Shown here in pieces: positions 10,841 through 21,664 of a stretch of DNA of 64,000 nucleotides (its first letter is position 1; each line of letters starts with the position of its first letter). The stretch is taken from NCBI GenBank assembly GCA_023548195.1, contig JAJHZJ010000807.1, forward strand, positions 532,420 to 596,419, read 5' to 3'. The stretch comes from Bettongia penicillata ogilbyi (lineage: Eukaryota > Chordata > Mammalia > Diprotodontia > Potoroidae). The position numbers were made by a program, and so were the translations under genes. The notes beneath the pieces were generated by a model that saw only the letters and a list, made by a program, of their open reading frames with translations, was not told the origin of the DNA and searched no databases.

Positions 10841-10948
10841 TCCCTAAAAGAGGAAGTGACTCACATACTGTCAAAAAGATACTAAATAATAGAGGTAGGT
10901 TTTGAACTCATATCCTCTGCCCCCAGAGTCTGTGCTATTTCCTTTGCT
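10841..10948 (-). mobile_element. MIR relic, reverse
   Basis: 'aggaagtgactcacatactg', 'gaggtaggttttgaactcat' and 'cccccagagtctgtgctatt' match the right half of a reverse MIR. Confidence 0.55.
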
Positions 10949-11029
10949 TTTCCTAGATTCTTCCTTCCTTAGGAAGGTAGGTGATGAGGTAGAGTTGTAT
11001 GCTTTTTCCCATGATTTTTAGCATGATAT

Positions 11030-11935
11030 TTTCAGTGATGTTGTTGGATGCCTTCAATGAAGGCAAAAACAGCATCTAGGTTATCCACCTCACTGATGGC
11101 AAATTGTTTAACTTGAAAAGGCTACAAGCCAAGATTAAAGAGGAGGGGAAGTTGGTACATGACTTTTTGTTCACACATGACTGTGCACTCAATGAAGCCT
11201 CTGAAGCTGAGATACAACAAAGTATGGATTGATTCTCTGCTTCTTGTGCTAATTTTGGGCAATCAGTTTACACCAGGAAGACAGGTTCTCCACCAACCAG
11301 CACCATACCAGCCATACATGGAACTATTGAAATATTGAATGCTGTGGATAAGTTCATTTACCTTGGCAGCATGCTTTCTGAGGATATACACATAGATAAT
11401 GAAGTAGATGTACAACTTGCCTGAACTAATTCAGGTTTTGAGAGACTCCAAAGGAAATGTTGGGAAAGAAAGAGATATTAGATAGTCTACTAATTGGAAG
11501 GTCTACGGAACCATTGTGCTGACCTCATTAGTGTATGTCAAATAAACTTCGACTGAATATCAGCCAAGGAAACTGAGGATTCTGAAGGTTACCTGGTAAG
11601 ATGAGATACCAGAGAGTGAGGTCTTTTGTCAAGCTAAACTGCCTAGCATTTCAACTGTACTGCAGTCATGCAGTACGGGATGGGCTGGCCACATTATTCA
11701 AATGTTAAATATTTATTTGCCTAAAAGACTATTTTTTGGAGAACTCACACAAGGCAAGAACTGACATGGAGGTCAAGAGAAGTGGTGTCTCTGAAGAAAC
11801 TTGGAATTGATTGATATGGGAAACACTGGCATAAGACCACCCAACGTGGTGTGCCCAGGTCAAAGAAAGTTATGTACTCCATAAGTAAAACAGAACTATA
11901 GTAGCTCAAAAGAAATGTGAGATGCTGTAATGGCA
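11030..11935 (+). pseudogene. Decayed non-L1 LINE, RT C-terminal part
   Basis: Plus-strand conceptual translation, with frameshifts and stops, runs 'DAFNEGKNSI', 'FLFTHDCALNEASEAE', 'QQSMD', 'FSASCANFG', 'ILNAVDKFIYLGSMLSED', 'ERLQRKCWERK', then 'GWAGHIIQM' and 'LPKRLFFGELTQGK'. This is the order in the reverse transcriptase palm and post-RT region of an endonuclease-type non-LTR retrotransposon: the FADD-like catalytic box, 'NAVDKFTYLGS' and 'RWAGHVVRM'. The box reads F-T-H-D, so two of its residues are changed. It is clearly not L1. RTE, Dong-R4 and similar clades are candidates I cannot separate. At least four stop codons are visible. Confidence 0.7.
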
Positions 11936-12001
11936 AGTAAAATAAGATGTTTTGCTATTTTTGTTTTAGCATAATCAAGAAATATAGTGTCTCTATTTGA
12001 A

Positions 12002-12530
12002 TGTGAATAAGGATGATCTTTCCCACCCATTGTTGGGCCTGGGAAGATTTGTAGGAAGGTCCACACCTTTCATTAATGAGGCACTGGTTCTCAAGGGTTG
12101 TGACACCCTCTAAAATGTGTATAAAGGCTCTAAAGTATGGTTTTATTTTGGGGCTTAGTGACTGGAAGTGTTTGTTTTTCCAGAACAGGACTCTGGGAAG
12201 CCACTATGGAGCCCCCAGGCTTTGAAAACCTAGATATCAATGCTTCCTTCTCTGGTAACTATGGTCAGACAGTTGGACCTGTCTGTTAATGGTCAGGCAG
12301 AGGAAGCTATGTTTGTTGATCTTTGATTTCTTTGTATTTTCTTTGAAGTTCAGGGTGCTGACTCCCCTGAACTAGGTGAATATATATGTACTTGGTGAAA
12401 GGAATGATGTGTGTGCTTGATTAAGGTGATTGTTAACCCTTCAAAAGTTGCCTTTTTTTTACTGAATACAGATCTAAGAACCTGTGCTAGCAGCCCCCCC
12501 CTGCCATGTATGCTGGAGTGTTTACTTACA
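12002..12530 (+). mobile_element. LTR-like repeat, copy 1
   Basis: Shares its whole length with 46000-46519 and, around microsatellite expansions, with 58075-59058. Left block is 'gatctttcccacccattgtt', middle is 'gttcagggtgctgactcccc', right block is 'atgtatgctggagtg' then 'tttacttaca'. All three begin TGT(G/T)A and end near ACA, and this copy has a TATA-like 'tgtataaagg' at 12118-12127. These features suggest a solo LTR of an endogenous retrovirus-like element. No 5-bp target duplication is clear and no internal retroviral genes lie near. Two overlapping 63-67-codon frames are spurious. Confidence 0.55.
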
Positions 12531-12689
12531 CAGGTGCAGAAATTTAGAAGCATGCCCCTTCATATGGACTATTTGTGCCTGACCTGTAGTAAAGCCTTCT
12601 GACCTTGTATCAGTCTGATCTGCCAGTCAAATATGACACCTACATAGTTATATCATTTTGGTCATTCTTTGGAATGAAAGCAAGAACCA

Positions 12690-12932
12690 GGCAAGATGGT
12701 GAAATGCATAGCTGGGTGGGCCTGGAAACAAGAAAACCCAAATTTAAATCCAGTTTCCAACATTTATTAGTTGTGTAATCCTGGGAAAGTCACTTAATAT
12801 CTGTCTCAGTTTCCTCAACTATATAACAAAGGTAATAACAGCACCTGCCTTGTAGGCTTATTATAATGATCAAATGAAATAGTACTTGTAAAATAGTTCT
12901 CCATACATAATATTTGTTGTATAAATTCTTAT
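12690..12932 (+). mobile_element. MIR/CORE-SINE copy
   Basis: 'gcatagctgggtgggcctgg', 'aatttaaatccagtttccaa', 'ttgtgtaatcctgggaaagt', 'cacttaatatctgtctcagt', then 'gtaataacagcacctgcctt' and 'aatgatcaaatgaaatagta'. A full-order MIR-type SINE with its 3' module, plus orientation. Confidence 0.7.
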
Positions 12933-13684
12933 TCCTTTCCCTTCTCTCATTCTATCCCTTGCAAAAAGACAGGGGAAAGAAAAGGAGGAAATGGACAGAC
13001 AACTCTACCATGTCTCACCAATCAACTTATAGTTGAAGGACATTATCAGGCCTCAAGGCAGTGCTAGTTTAGTGCAGATATCATAAAAAAAGATCTATCT
13101 AGGTGGATTCCACATGAAATACAGAGAAGGAATTGGAAAATAAATGACATAGATGACATAACTAACAGATAAAAATTTACAAAGGAAAAATAAAAGGAAG
13201 ACAATCTGGATCCCGTATTAAGGGGACAGTTATTTTCAATTTTTTGAAAGTCATTTTTATCAGAATTATCAAAAGACCCAGACAAGACAGTAAGTCATGT
13301 TTATAGCTGAATGTTCATGTTACTAGACCTCATTTAGATGTATAAACCTCATGGGATATCTATTCAACTGTGCAATCAGAGTCACAGGGAGGAAATAAGA
13401 GGTATTCTTTTATTCAGACAAACTACAGAGGGAATTCATAACCTCCTTGGTAGTTTCACTGGTATTTCTTGGATGAATATTCATGAATATTTCCTGGAGG
13501 ATTTCACACTATCATTTGGATACAAAGATGTGTTGTAGTTTACTAACTACATAAAAATATAGAAATTTTAATGTATATTTCAGAAAAACTTTTCCATACT
13601 CAAAAATTGTTTTTTTTTTACTTTAGAAGTTTAAAAATGGCATCTAGCAATTTGAGTTATTTATAGAGAGCTTTTGAGGTTTTC
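12933..13684. other. Unclassified non-coding stretch
   Basis: No repeat recognised. Frames at 13064-13285 (-) and 13338-13538 (+) are short, lack domains, and run in opposite directions without signals. Confidence 0.35.
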
Positions 13685-13689
13685 AAAGT

Positions 13690-13785
13690 TTTATACACAC
13701 ATGATTATGTATATGTGTATGTATATGTATATATAAATATTATATATACACACACACAGACATACATATATACATACACACATAA
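13690..13785. repeat. TA/CA-rich microsatellite
   Basis: 'tatgtatatgtatatataaa' then 'tatatacacacacacagaca' and 'catacatatatacatacaca'. Mixed (TATG), (TA) and (CA) units. Immediately left of a reverse MIR. Confidence 0.7.
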
Positions 13786-13799
13786 AATATCAGAGATAA

Positions 13800-13950
13800 A
13801 TAAAGGCTATAATTTCCCTCATTTAACAGGTGTACAAACTGAGGATAAGAGAATTTCAGTGACTTGTTAAGCTATTAAATCCCTGAAACAGAATTTGAAC
13901 CCACATTGTTATGATTCAGTATCCATTATCCCATAGTACTTTTCTAATAG
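13800..13950 (-). mobile_element. MIR relic, reverse
   Basis: 'tttccctcatttaacaggtg', 'acaaactgaggataagagaa', 'agtgacttgttaagctatta' and 'cagaatttgaacccacattg' are reverse MIR blocks in order. Confidence 0.65.
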
Positions 13951-13954
13951 ACAG

Positions 13955-14130
13955 TGAACAATTTGAGTTCAAGGCTCAACTTGAATTCTTAAGAGATTTT
14001 TCACCATGTGAAAGTCACTTGACATCAGAAATTTAGTTTCATCCTCTGCAAAATGAATGTAAGACTTTTCTATCTATGTAGTTGCTGGGAAAGTTAAACA
14101 TGAAAATGTAAATGAAGTACCTTGTAGTCT
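13955..14130 (+). mobile_element. SINE relic
   Basis: 'gagttcaaggctcaacttga', 'gaaagtcacttgacatcaga', 'tttagtttcatcctctgcaa' and 'aaatgaatgtaagac'. Old plus-strand SINE body without a clear head. Confidence 0.5.
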
Positions 14131-14214
14131 CCCACAAATGTGAAGAAATGCTCCTATTATAGTTGCTGCTGCAATTGCTATTCTTATTATTTCTAAATAT
14201 CTTTTTATAAAAAA

Positions 14215-14300
14215 ATAAGAATCATGTTCCCTGTCCTCAAGAGCTTTACAATCTGGCATTAAGGAATTAAAAGTTATCATTAGAAGCATCATTATAAACA
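14215..14300 (+). mobile_element. Fragment of ancient dispersed repeat
   Basis: 'ttccctgtcctcaagagctt' then 'tacaatctggcattaagga' matches the 'ccctgccctcaaggagcttacaatctaat' module. A short piece of the family seen at 14390-14900. Confidence 0.5.
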
Positions 14301-14389
14301 AAGGTAAAATAATCCTATCTATGTCAGATCATAGATTTTAAGAATTGAAATGGATCTGAGAAAATACAAATTCTAATTTACAGGTCAGT

Positions 14390-14900
14390 TAAGTAGCTTA
14401 CTTTGAATCCAGTCTAGTCAAAAAAATATTTAATTGGCACTTAGTAGATGTCAAACATGGTAGATGGCAATAATACAAATACAAGCAAAAAACAAGCAAA
14501 ATAAATAGCAATAACCAAGTAAACAAATAAAAATTCCCTACCTTTAGGGAGCTTACATTTAGAAATGGGAGAATGATGTATAAAATAAAGTTAAACATTT
14601 GAGTATATGCAGGGTAAGAGAGGGGAGGGCTGAGTGGGACCAAGATGGAGAAAGCCTGGAGAGTAAATAGTAAACACCAAGGAAGTAATGGAGTGACTGA
14701 CCCAAGCACTTGTCTTAAAATGGAGGTTCTGAGAGGAACCAATCATTCAGTGGAAGAGTCTTTAGGAGCAGAGTCAACTCTACATTGAGGAATCTCTAGT
14801 GACAGAGTGGAGAATGACTTAGAGAATTGGAAATGCAGCCTAAAGAGGCATGAAGAGGAGGGAAGGTTACTCTTGTCATGGGTATGATAGATAATCAATG
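14390..14900 (+). mobile_element. Ancient dispersed mammalian repeat, long copy
   Basis: 'gcacttagtagatgtcaaac', 'ccctacctttagggagctta', 'aggaagtaatggagtgactg', 'gcctaaagaggcatgaagag'. The module order ('...ccctcaaggagcttacattc...ggaagt...') is that of a long-recognised interspersed repeat in mammals whose class I cannot name with certainty. Open minus-strand frames of 114 and 99 codons (14398-14742, 14743-15042) lie across it and show no domain, so I do not call them genes. Confidence 0.5.
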
Positions 14901-15300
14901 AACAAGCAATAATTACACATTTCCTATTTTTTTCAGCAAATGGAGTTGCAAATAGGATTTGCAAAAGCAGCATTTGTAAATGTGTCTTGTAAGCTGGAAA
15001 ATAATATATATCATCATTATATTGGCTGTTACTTTCAGCCAAATAATATTGGAAATATTATCAAATATTTAATAATTAAAATAATGCAATATGACATCTT
15101 TAATCCTTTGTTTAATGTTGGGAAGTGACAGCATCCATTGGAATGAGACAATTACAAAAGGTTTAGATAGCTCTCCCATTTTTCAGTAATCACAATTACT
15201 GAGAAATTTTAATAGTATTATTTGAACAAATGAAGGAGTTGGGGATTTTTGTCATCAGCTCTCAAAAGCCTATGATATATGAAATCAGTAATAAGATTAC
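14901..15300. other. Unclassified AT-rich stretch
   Basis: AT-rich sequence with no repeat or gene recognised. The 62-codon frame at 14940-15128 is not supported. Confidence 0.35.
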
Positions 15301-15445
15301 AGTTGGAAGTCCAGTTGCCACATTTTATAGATGAAGAAACTAAGCTCCAAGGAAGTAAAGTGTTTTGTCTAAACTTACATATGAAGAAAGCAACAGAGAT
15401 AGAATTTAAACCCAGATGCTCTTACTAAACAGTCATTCCAGTGCA
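15301..15445 (-). mobile_element. MIR relic, reverse
   Basis: 'cattttatagatgaagaaac', 'taagctccaaggaagtaaag' and 'agaatttaaacccagatgct' in reverse MIR order. Confidence 0.65.
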
Positions 15446-15729
15446 ACATAGTAGGACTCCGAGGAAGCTATTAGAACCATCTAGCATTTAAGTGACTAAC
15501 CAATGATTTCTTGGCCAGTAAGTCCTCAAGGAAGGATTCCAAAAACTGTCTTCTTGATTTGAAACTCAGCATTCAAACCAACATGCCAAGTTGCCTCTTG
15601 TAGTTTGCTTAAATATATCTTGGTGAGAAAAAATGTTTCTAAAGAAAATAATTTCTAAAGAAAGTAAAGAAAACATGACCTTATTATCTCTCCTGAAAAT
15701 TATCAATAAGATACTAGAAAAATTCTGAA
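15446..15729. other. Unclassified
   Basis: No gene or named repeat. Contains a short internal duplication, 'tttctaaagaaa' at about 15636 and 15651. Confidence 0.35.
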
Positions 15730-15754
15730 ATAGAAATTAAGGAAATCAATCCAA

Positions 15755-15905
15755 AAATATATATTATGCTATGTTATGTTACATTGTGTTGTGTGGTTTA
15801 TCATATATCATATTATGTTATAGATAATAATGTTGTATTATATTAGATTGTATTATATAATTTCATGTTATATTGTATCATTAACAATCATATGTTATAG
15901 CAATT
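15755..15905. repeat. Degenerate (TATGT)n-like AT-rich tract
   Basis: Repeated 'tatgttatgttacattgtgt', 'catatatcatattatgttat' and 'gttgtattatattagattgt'. Pentamer-like units eroded to AT-rich sequence, with little G on either strand except in tg steps. Confidence 0.6.
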
Positions 15906-16025
15906 ATTATATCAGAATTATGAATCTGTAGTTTCCTTGCCATTAGTTACTTCCACGTGAGGGAATTCCCTCCAGCATTTTGAGTTATTACCTCTTCAAT
16001 TTAGAGTTTTAAAGAATTATATATG

Positions 16026-18787
16026 AGGAGCAGAGTAGAAAGACCTACATATGCTAGCTCTTCCCCCACAGTCCATAAAATAACTGTAAAAATAACTAAA
16101 CAAATTTTAGAGTAGCAGAAGTCACAAAGCAACAGAGTTCACCCTCTCTCAAGAGATTTCCAGCCCAAGGTAGCCTGAAAGATTGACAAGAAAGGTCTAT
16201 CATATGGGGCATGGGGAGGAGCCCAGCCCAGCCCTGGTCACTCAGCACCAGCAGGAACAGAATTAGAACAGACCTCAGGGACAGAATCCCCAACAGCAGC
16301 AGCAGTTCTTAGATCCCTCAACCCCCAAACACCAGAAACAACTTCAAATGTCAGTGAGAGGGCTTTTTCATCTGGATGAGAAGAGAGAAGGGTCTGGCCC
16401 TGCCAGCAGCAGCCACTGCAGCTGCAGCATCCATTTTTAGAGCACTCCTAAAGCCCCTGAGGGGACTGAAACAGCTGATCTGAATCTCAGCCCTGAGCCA
16501 GGCTCTGGGGTGAGGAGGAGGAACTCTGGCAGAGCTAGAGGGAGCCGTGGAGAAGGAATTCTATTACTCCCAGATTCTGGGCAGAAAATATTTGGCTGCT
16601 CCTAGACCAGTGCACAGGCCAGGAGAGGAGTAAAATCCTCTCCCTTGACTGTGCCACCTTGGAGGAACTGAGAACTTACAGATCCCTAGAGTATACCCTC
16701 CTCTTGACAAAGGACTCAAAAGTCAAGTAATTGGCTAGGAAAATGCCCCCAAAAGGGAAAAGAGAATAAGATAATAGAAGGTTAATTTTTTGATGAAGAG
16801 ATATTTTCTTCTGTCCTTTAGATGAGAAGGAGTGATGCATGCCATCAGAGGAAGATCTAAAGGGTAAGGGTCTCTGCATCCAAAACCTTCGAAGTGGATG
16901 TGCAGGGGTCTCAGCTCTTGGAAAAGCTCAAAAAGGATTTTGAAAATCACGTAAGAGAGGTGGAGAAAAACTTGGGAAGAGAAATGAGATCATTACAAGA
17001 AAATCATGAAAAGTGAGTCAGCACCTTGTTAAAGGAGACCCAAAAAAATGCTGTAGAAAATAACACATTTAAAAATAGACTAACTCAATTAACAGAAGAG
17101 GTCCAAAAAGCCATATGTGGAGAAGAATCCTTTAAAAAGTAGAACTAGCCAAATGGAAAAGGAGGTTCAAAAGCTCACTGAAGAAAATAGTTCTTTAAAA
17201 AAGTGGAATGGAACAGAGGGAAGTTAATGACTTTATGAGAAACCAAGAAATTACAAAACAAAGCTAAAAAAAAAAAATGAAAACATAGAAGACAATGTGA
17301 AATATCTCACTGGAAAAACAACTGACCTGGAAAATAGATCCAGGAGAGATAATTTAAAAATTATGGGATTATCTGAAAGTTATAATCAGAAAAAGAGTCT
17401 AGACATTATTTTTCCTGAAATTATCAAGGAAAACTTCCTTGATACTCTAGAAGCAGAGGGCAAAATAAATGTTGAAAGAATCCACTGATCACCACCTGAA
17501 AGAGATCCTAAAAGCGAAATTCGTAGGAATATTGTAACCAAATTCCAGAGTTATCAGGTCAAGGAGAAAATATTGCAGGCAGATAGAATGAAACAATTGG
17601 AGTATTGTGGAAATGCAATGGATAACACAAGATCTAGCAGCTTCTACATTAAAGAATTGAAGGGCTTAGAATATGGTATTCAAGAATTCAAAGAACTAGG
17701 ATTAAAACCAAGAATCACCTAACCAGCAAAACTGAGTATAATATTTCAGGGGGAAAAATGATTATTCAATCAAATAGAGCAATTTAAAGGATTATGGATG
17801 AAAAGACCAGAACTGAACAGAAAATTTGACTTTCAAACACAAGAATCAAGAGCGCATGGAAAGGTTAACAGGAAAGAGAAATCATAAGGGACTTTCCAAA
17901 GTTGAACTGTTTACATTCCTACATGGAAAGATAATATTTGTAATTCTTGAGACTTTTTCAATATTTGGATAGTTGTAGGGATTATACACACACACACACA
18001 CACATATAGACAGAGCACACAGTGAGTTGAATAAGAAGGGATGATATGTAAAAAATAAAATTAAAGGGTGAAAGAGGAATATATTGGGAGCAGAAAGTGA
18101 GGATGTGAGAGGAAAAATGTGAAGCTTATTCTCTCCACATTTGACTTAAGGAGAGAATCACATGCTCACTAAATTTTGTATGAAAATCTATCTCACACTA
18201 CAAGAAAGTAGGGGAGACAGGGAGAAGTGGAGTGGGAGGAATGATAGAAGGGAGGGTAAATGAGAGGAAGGAGTAATAAGAAGTAATTTCTTATTCTCTT
18301 AGAAGAGGGACAAGGCCAAAAGAGAGAATAGAATAAACGGGGGATAGGATAGGATGGAGGGAAATATAGTCTTACACAATATGACTATTATGAAAATCTT
18401 TTGCAAAACTACACATATATAACCTATATTGAATTGCTTACCTTCTCAGTGAGGATGGATGTGGAGGGAGGAAGGGAGAGAAGTTGGAACTCTAAGTATT
18501 AGGAATGAATGTTGAAAATTGTTTTGGCATACAACTGGGAAATAAGGAAAACAGGTAATGGGGTATAGAAATAAATCTTGCCATACAAGAAAAGGGAGAA
18601 GATGGGAATAAGGGAAGGGAGGAGTGTGATAGTATAGAGGGCATATTGAGGGGAAGGGGGTAATCAGAATGCAAGGTGTTATGAGGTGGGGGCAGGGGAG
18701 AGATGGGGAGAATATTTGAAACTCAAAATTTTATGGAAATGAATTTTAAAAACTAAAAATAAATGAATAATCCATTAAAAAAAAAAG
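16026..18787 (+). mobile_element. HAL1-type (ORF1-only) L1 element D
   Basis: Begins with the L1 5' motif 'gagcagagtagaaagaccta', has a 5' UTR of about 720 bp, a decayed ORF1 (16743-17850), then about 930 bp of 3' UTR ending 'tttgaaactcaaaattttat' and an A-rich tail. No ORF2 lies between ORF1 and tail, which is the defining arrangement of half-L1 (HAL1) elements. Likely eroded target-site duplication: 16014-16025 and 18788-18799 agree at 9 of 12 positions, and all three differences are transitions. The (AC)n at 17990-18005 lies in the 3' UTR. This copy has lost the YY1-like start motif. Confidence 0.75.
16743..17850 (+). pseudogene. L1/HAL1 ORF1 pseudogene (element D)
   Basis: ORF1p is the L1 RNA-binding chaperone: a trimeric coiled coil followed by an RRM and a C-terminal RNA-binding domain. 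ATG at 16743 opens M-P-P-K-G-K-R, then a frameshift within about eight codons. Recognisable pieces are the coiled-coil region (about 16900-17230) and the RRM start 'RSRRDNLKIMGLSES' in the open stretch 17297-17488, with 'PEIIKENFLD' after it. The C-terminal end 'KFDFQTQE' is at about 17825-17848, where the usual stop codon has become TCA. Many frameshifts and stops. Non-functional. Confidence 0.8.
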
Positions 18788-18915
18788 GAATTGCATGTGA
18801 GTTTGAAGCTTAAATGACTTCCCTAGGATCAAACAGTCAATATGTCAGAAGGAAGACTTGAATCAAAGTTTTCTTGACTGGGTATCTCTATCTACAGTAC
18901 CATGCTGCTTTTGAA
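18785..18915 (-). mobile_element. MIR relic, reverse
   Basis: 'aaatgacttccctaggatca', 'aacagtcaatatgtcagaag' and 'gaagacttgaatcaaagttt' are the reverse MIR right half. Element D appears to have inserted at its edge. Confidence 0.55.
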
Positions 18916-19096
18916 ATAAGAATCTTAAATATGAAAATGCTCCTTATTCCATTTCATTTTAATTTAATTAAAGAGATCTTTAGTGTACATATAGAAGTTG
19001 CAATTGATTGTTGACACAGTGTACTTCAATTCAGCAGTAATTCAATAAACACCAAATGGATGTAAGTATCATTCCTTATACCATGATTTCAGAAAA

Positions 19097-19168
19097 AGGC
19101 ATATGCATACATATATATACATACATGTATGCATGTATGTCTGTATATACATATATACACACATGCTC
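19097..19168. repeat. TA/CATG-rich microsatellite
   Basis: 'gcatacatatatatacatac', 'atgtatgcatgtatgtctgt' and 'atatacatatatacacacat'. It sits immediately 3' of HAL1 element A's tail. The 108-codon frame through it continues into the element and is not a gene. Confidence 0.65.
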
Positions 19169-20272
19169 TTTAAAGGATATATTTGTTTTTTTCTTTTTTT
19201 TAAAATTTCCTTCACATCAGCACTTTATTTCTTTATTTTTTTGATGTTTATTTATTTATTTAACTTTTTTACATTTATTTTCACAAAATTTTGGGTTCCA
19301 AATTTTCTCCCCTTTTATCCCCTCCCCCACCCCAATACACCAAACAATCTAATTTTCCCTATCTCCAATCTGCCCTTTCTGTGGTCATCCCTCCCTTCTC
19401 TTGTCTCCATCTTCTCTTTTCTCCTGTAGGGCCAGATGACTTTCTATTCCTCATTAACTTTATGTCTTCTTTCCTAGTAGCAACAACAATACTAAACAGT
19501 TGTTCCTAAAACTTTGAGTTCCAAATTCTCCCCATCCCTCACTCCCCATCCATTCCCTTTGGGAAGGCACGCAATTCAGTATAGGCCATATCTGTGTAGT
19601 TTTGCAAATAACTTTCCCTGATAGTCGTGTTGCGTAAGACTAACTGAATTTCCCTCCACACTATCCTGCCCCTCATTGTTTCTCTTCTGTCTTTTGATCC
19701 TGTCCCTCCCCGAGTGTTGACTTCAAATTGCTCCCTCACCCCTTTGCCCTCCCTTCCATCATCACCCCCCCTTGCTTATCTCCTTCCCTCCCCCCACTTT
19801 CCTATACTGTAAGATAGGTTTTCTTATCAATATGAGTGTGCATTTTTAATCCTTCCTTTAGTCAAATGTGATGAGGGTAAACTTCTTGGTTTTTTTTTTC
19901 TCAGCTCTCCTCTTTTTCCCTCCACTAAAAAGTCTCCTACTTCGCCTCTTAAATGACATATAGTTACCCCATTCCATTTCACCCTCTTTCCTCCCACTAC
20001 ATTTCTCTCTCACCATTTACCTTGATTTCTTTTAAGATATGGTCCCATCCTATGCAATTCACTCTGTGCTCTCTGTCTCTGTATGTGTGTGCATGTGTGT
20101 ATGTGTGTGTACGTGCATGCATGTACATGTGTGTGTGTGGTCCCACCAACTACCCAGATACTGAAAAGTTTTAAGAGTTAAAATATTGTCTTTCCATGTA
20201 GGAATGTAAACAGTTCACTTATGGTAAGTCCCTTAAGACTTCTCCTTGCTGTTTACTTTTTCATGCTTCTTC

Positions 20273-21377
20273 TCATTCTTGTGTTTGAAAGTCAAATTTT
20301 CTTTTCAGCTCTGGTCTTTTCATCAAGAATGCTTGAAAGTCCTCTGTTTCATTGAAAGTCCATATTTTCCCCTGAAGTATTATATTCAGTTTTGTTGGGT
20401 AGGTGATTCTTGGTTTGAGTCCTAGTTCCTTTGACTTCTGGAATATCCTATTCCACGCCCTTCGATACCTTAATGTAGAAGCTGCTAGATCTTGGGTTAT
20501 CCTGATTGTATTTCCACAGTACTGGAATTGTTTCTTTCTAGCTGCTTGCAAGAATTTTTCCTTGAGCTAGGAGTTCTGGAATTTGACCACAATGTTCCTA
20601 GGAGTTTCTCTTTTTGGATCTCTTTCAGGTGGTGATCGATGGATTCTTTCAATACTTATTTTGCCCTCTGGTTCTAGAATGCCAGGGGCAGTTTTCCTTG
20701 ATAATTTCATGAAAGATGATGTCTAGGCTCTTTTTTTGTTCATGACTTTCAGGTAGTCCCATAATTTTTAAATTGTCTCTCCTGGATCTATTTACCAGGT
20801 CAGTTGTTTTTCCCATGAGATATTTCACATTCTCTTCCATTTTTTCATTGTTTTGGTTTTTGTTTGGTGATTTCTTGGTTTCTCATAAAGTCATTAGACT
20901 CCATCTGTTCCATTCTAATTTTGAGAGAACTATTAAATTCAGTGAGCTTTTGAACCTCTTTTTCCATTTGGCTAATTCTGCTTTTGAAAGCATTCTTCTC
21001 CTCATTGGCTTTTTGAACCTCTTTTGCCAATTGAGTGAGCCTATTTTTCAAGGTGTTATTTTCTTCAGCATTTTTTTTGGGTCTCTTTTACCAAGGTATT
21101 GACCCGTTTTTCATACTATTCTTGCATCTCTGTCATTTCTCTTCCCAATTTTTCCTCCACTTGTCTAACTTGCTTTTCAAAATCCTTTTTGAGCTCTTCC
21201 AAGGCCTGAGCCCACCTGACATTCCCCCTGGGATGTCTGGGGTACCGAGGCCCCGCCCTCCACATCTTTCCCTGATGGCAAGAATATGTCCTCGTCATCA
21301 GATCCGAAAGTCGGGATCATTTGCATCTGTTCAAAAAAACTCTCTATAGTCTTATTTTTCTTCCCTTTTCTAGGCAT
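20273..21377 (-). pseudogene. L1/HAL1 ORF1 pseudogene (element A)
   Basis: Start ATG at 21375-21377 (M-P-R-K-G-K-K-N-K-T). Acidic N-terminus, then a long heptad-rich coiled coil (for example 'EEKNAFKSRISQMEKEVQKL', about 21100-20880), the RRM with 'RSRRDNLKIMGLPES' (about 20790-20750), and the C-terminal domain with 'ITQDLAASTLRYRRAWNRI' ending in 'FDFQTQE'-stop at 20273. About 368 codon-equivalents, close to the 338-aa human protein. Broken by several one-base indels, including an extra A in the run at about 21069-21076, and in-frame stops at about 21116 and before 20551. It is the best template of the four for domain order but cannot encode protein. Confidence 0.88.
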
Positions 21378-21520
21378 TTTCCCACCCAGTTACTTGACTT
21401 CTGAGATTCCTGTCCACCCCCGCCTAGATCCGCCCAGCTAATGCTTGGGGTCTGAAATTCAAATGAGCTTTCCGCGGCAGGCACGGCTGCTATTCAATGT
21501 GAGCTTTAGTTCTGGTGCTG

Positions 21521-21664
21521 GGGTGGGGGCAGGGCCGCCTCCCAGGCTCAGTTCCCTCAGGGGCTTTATGCAGAGACCTTCAGTAATGGAGCGGGTGGGG
21601 GCAGGGTGGCCTCCCAGGCTCAGCTCCCTCAGGGGGTTTATGCAGAGACTTTCAGTAATGAAGA
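21521..21664 (-). repeat. Two tandem 72-bp units in HAL1 5' UTR
   Basis: Units 21521-21592 and 21593-21664 align with no indel and about eight mismatches, most in the last few bases. Shared blocks include 'cctcccaggctcag' and 'tttatgcagagac'. Element B has only one unit at the corresponding place (about 56540-56610), so the duplication is specific to element A or its subfamily. Because 72 is a multiple of three, the open 197-codon frame through this UTR (21445-22038) shows the repeat as a 24-residue duplication. That frame is not a gene. Confidence 0.8.

Noticed and set aside
11985..12540. LINE at 11.0 kb plus LTR-like copy 1 considered as one retrovirus-like element
   Set aside because: The upstream coding remnant is of non-LTR type (FADD-like box, 'YLGS' and 'GWAGHII' motifs), so the two elements are unrelated neighbours.
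14398..15042. Two adjacent minus-strand frames of 114 and 99 codons
   Set aside because: They overlie an ancient dispersed repeat read in the opposite direction. Hydrophobic composition comes from AT-rich sequence and no domain is seen.
16743..17850. ORF1 remnants considered as a host gene related to L1 ORF1 (domesticated)
   Set aside because: Multiple stops and frameshifts in all four copies, each inside a complete element with tail and TSD. No copy is intact.
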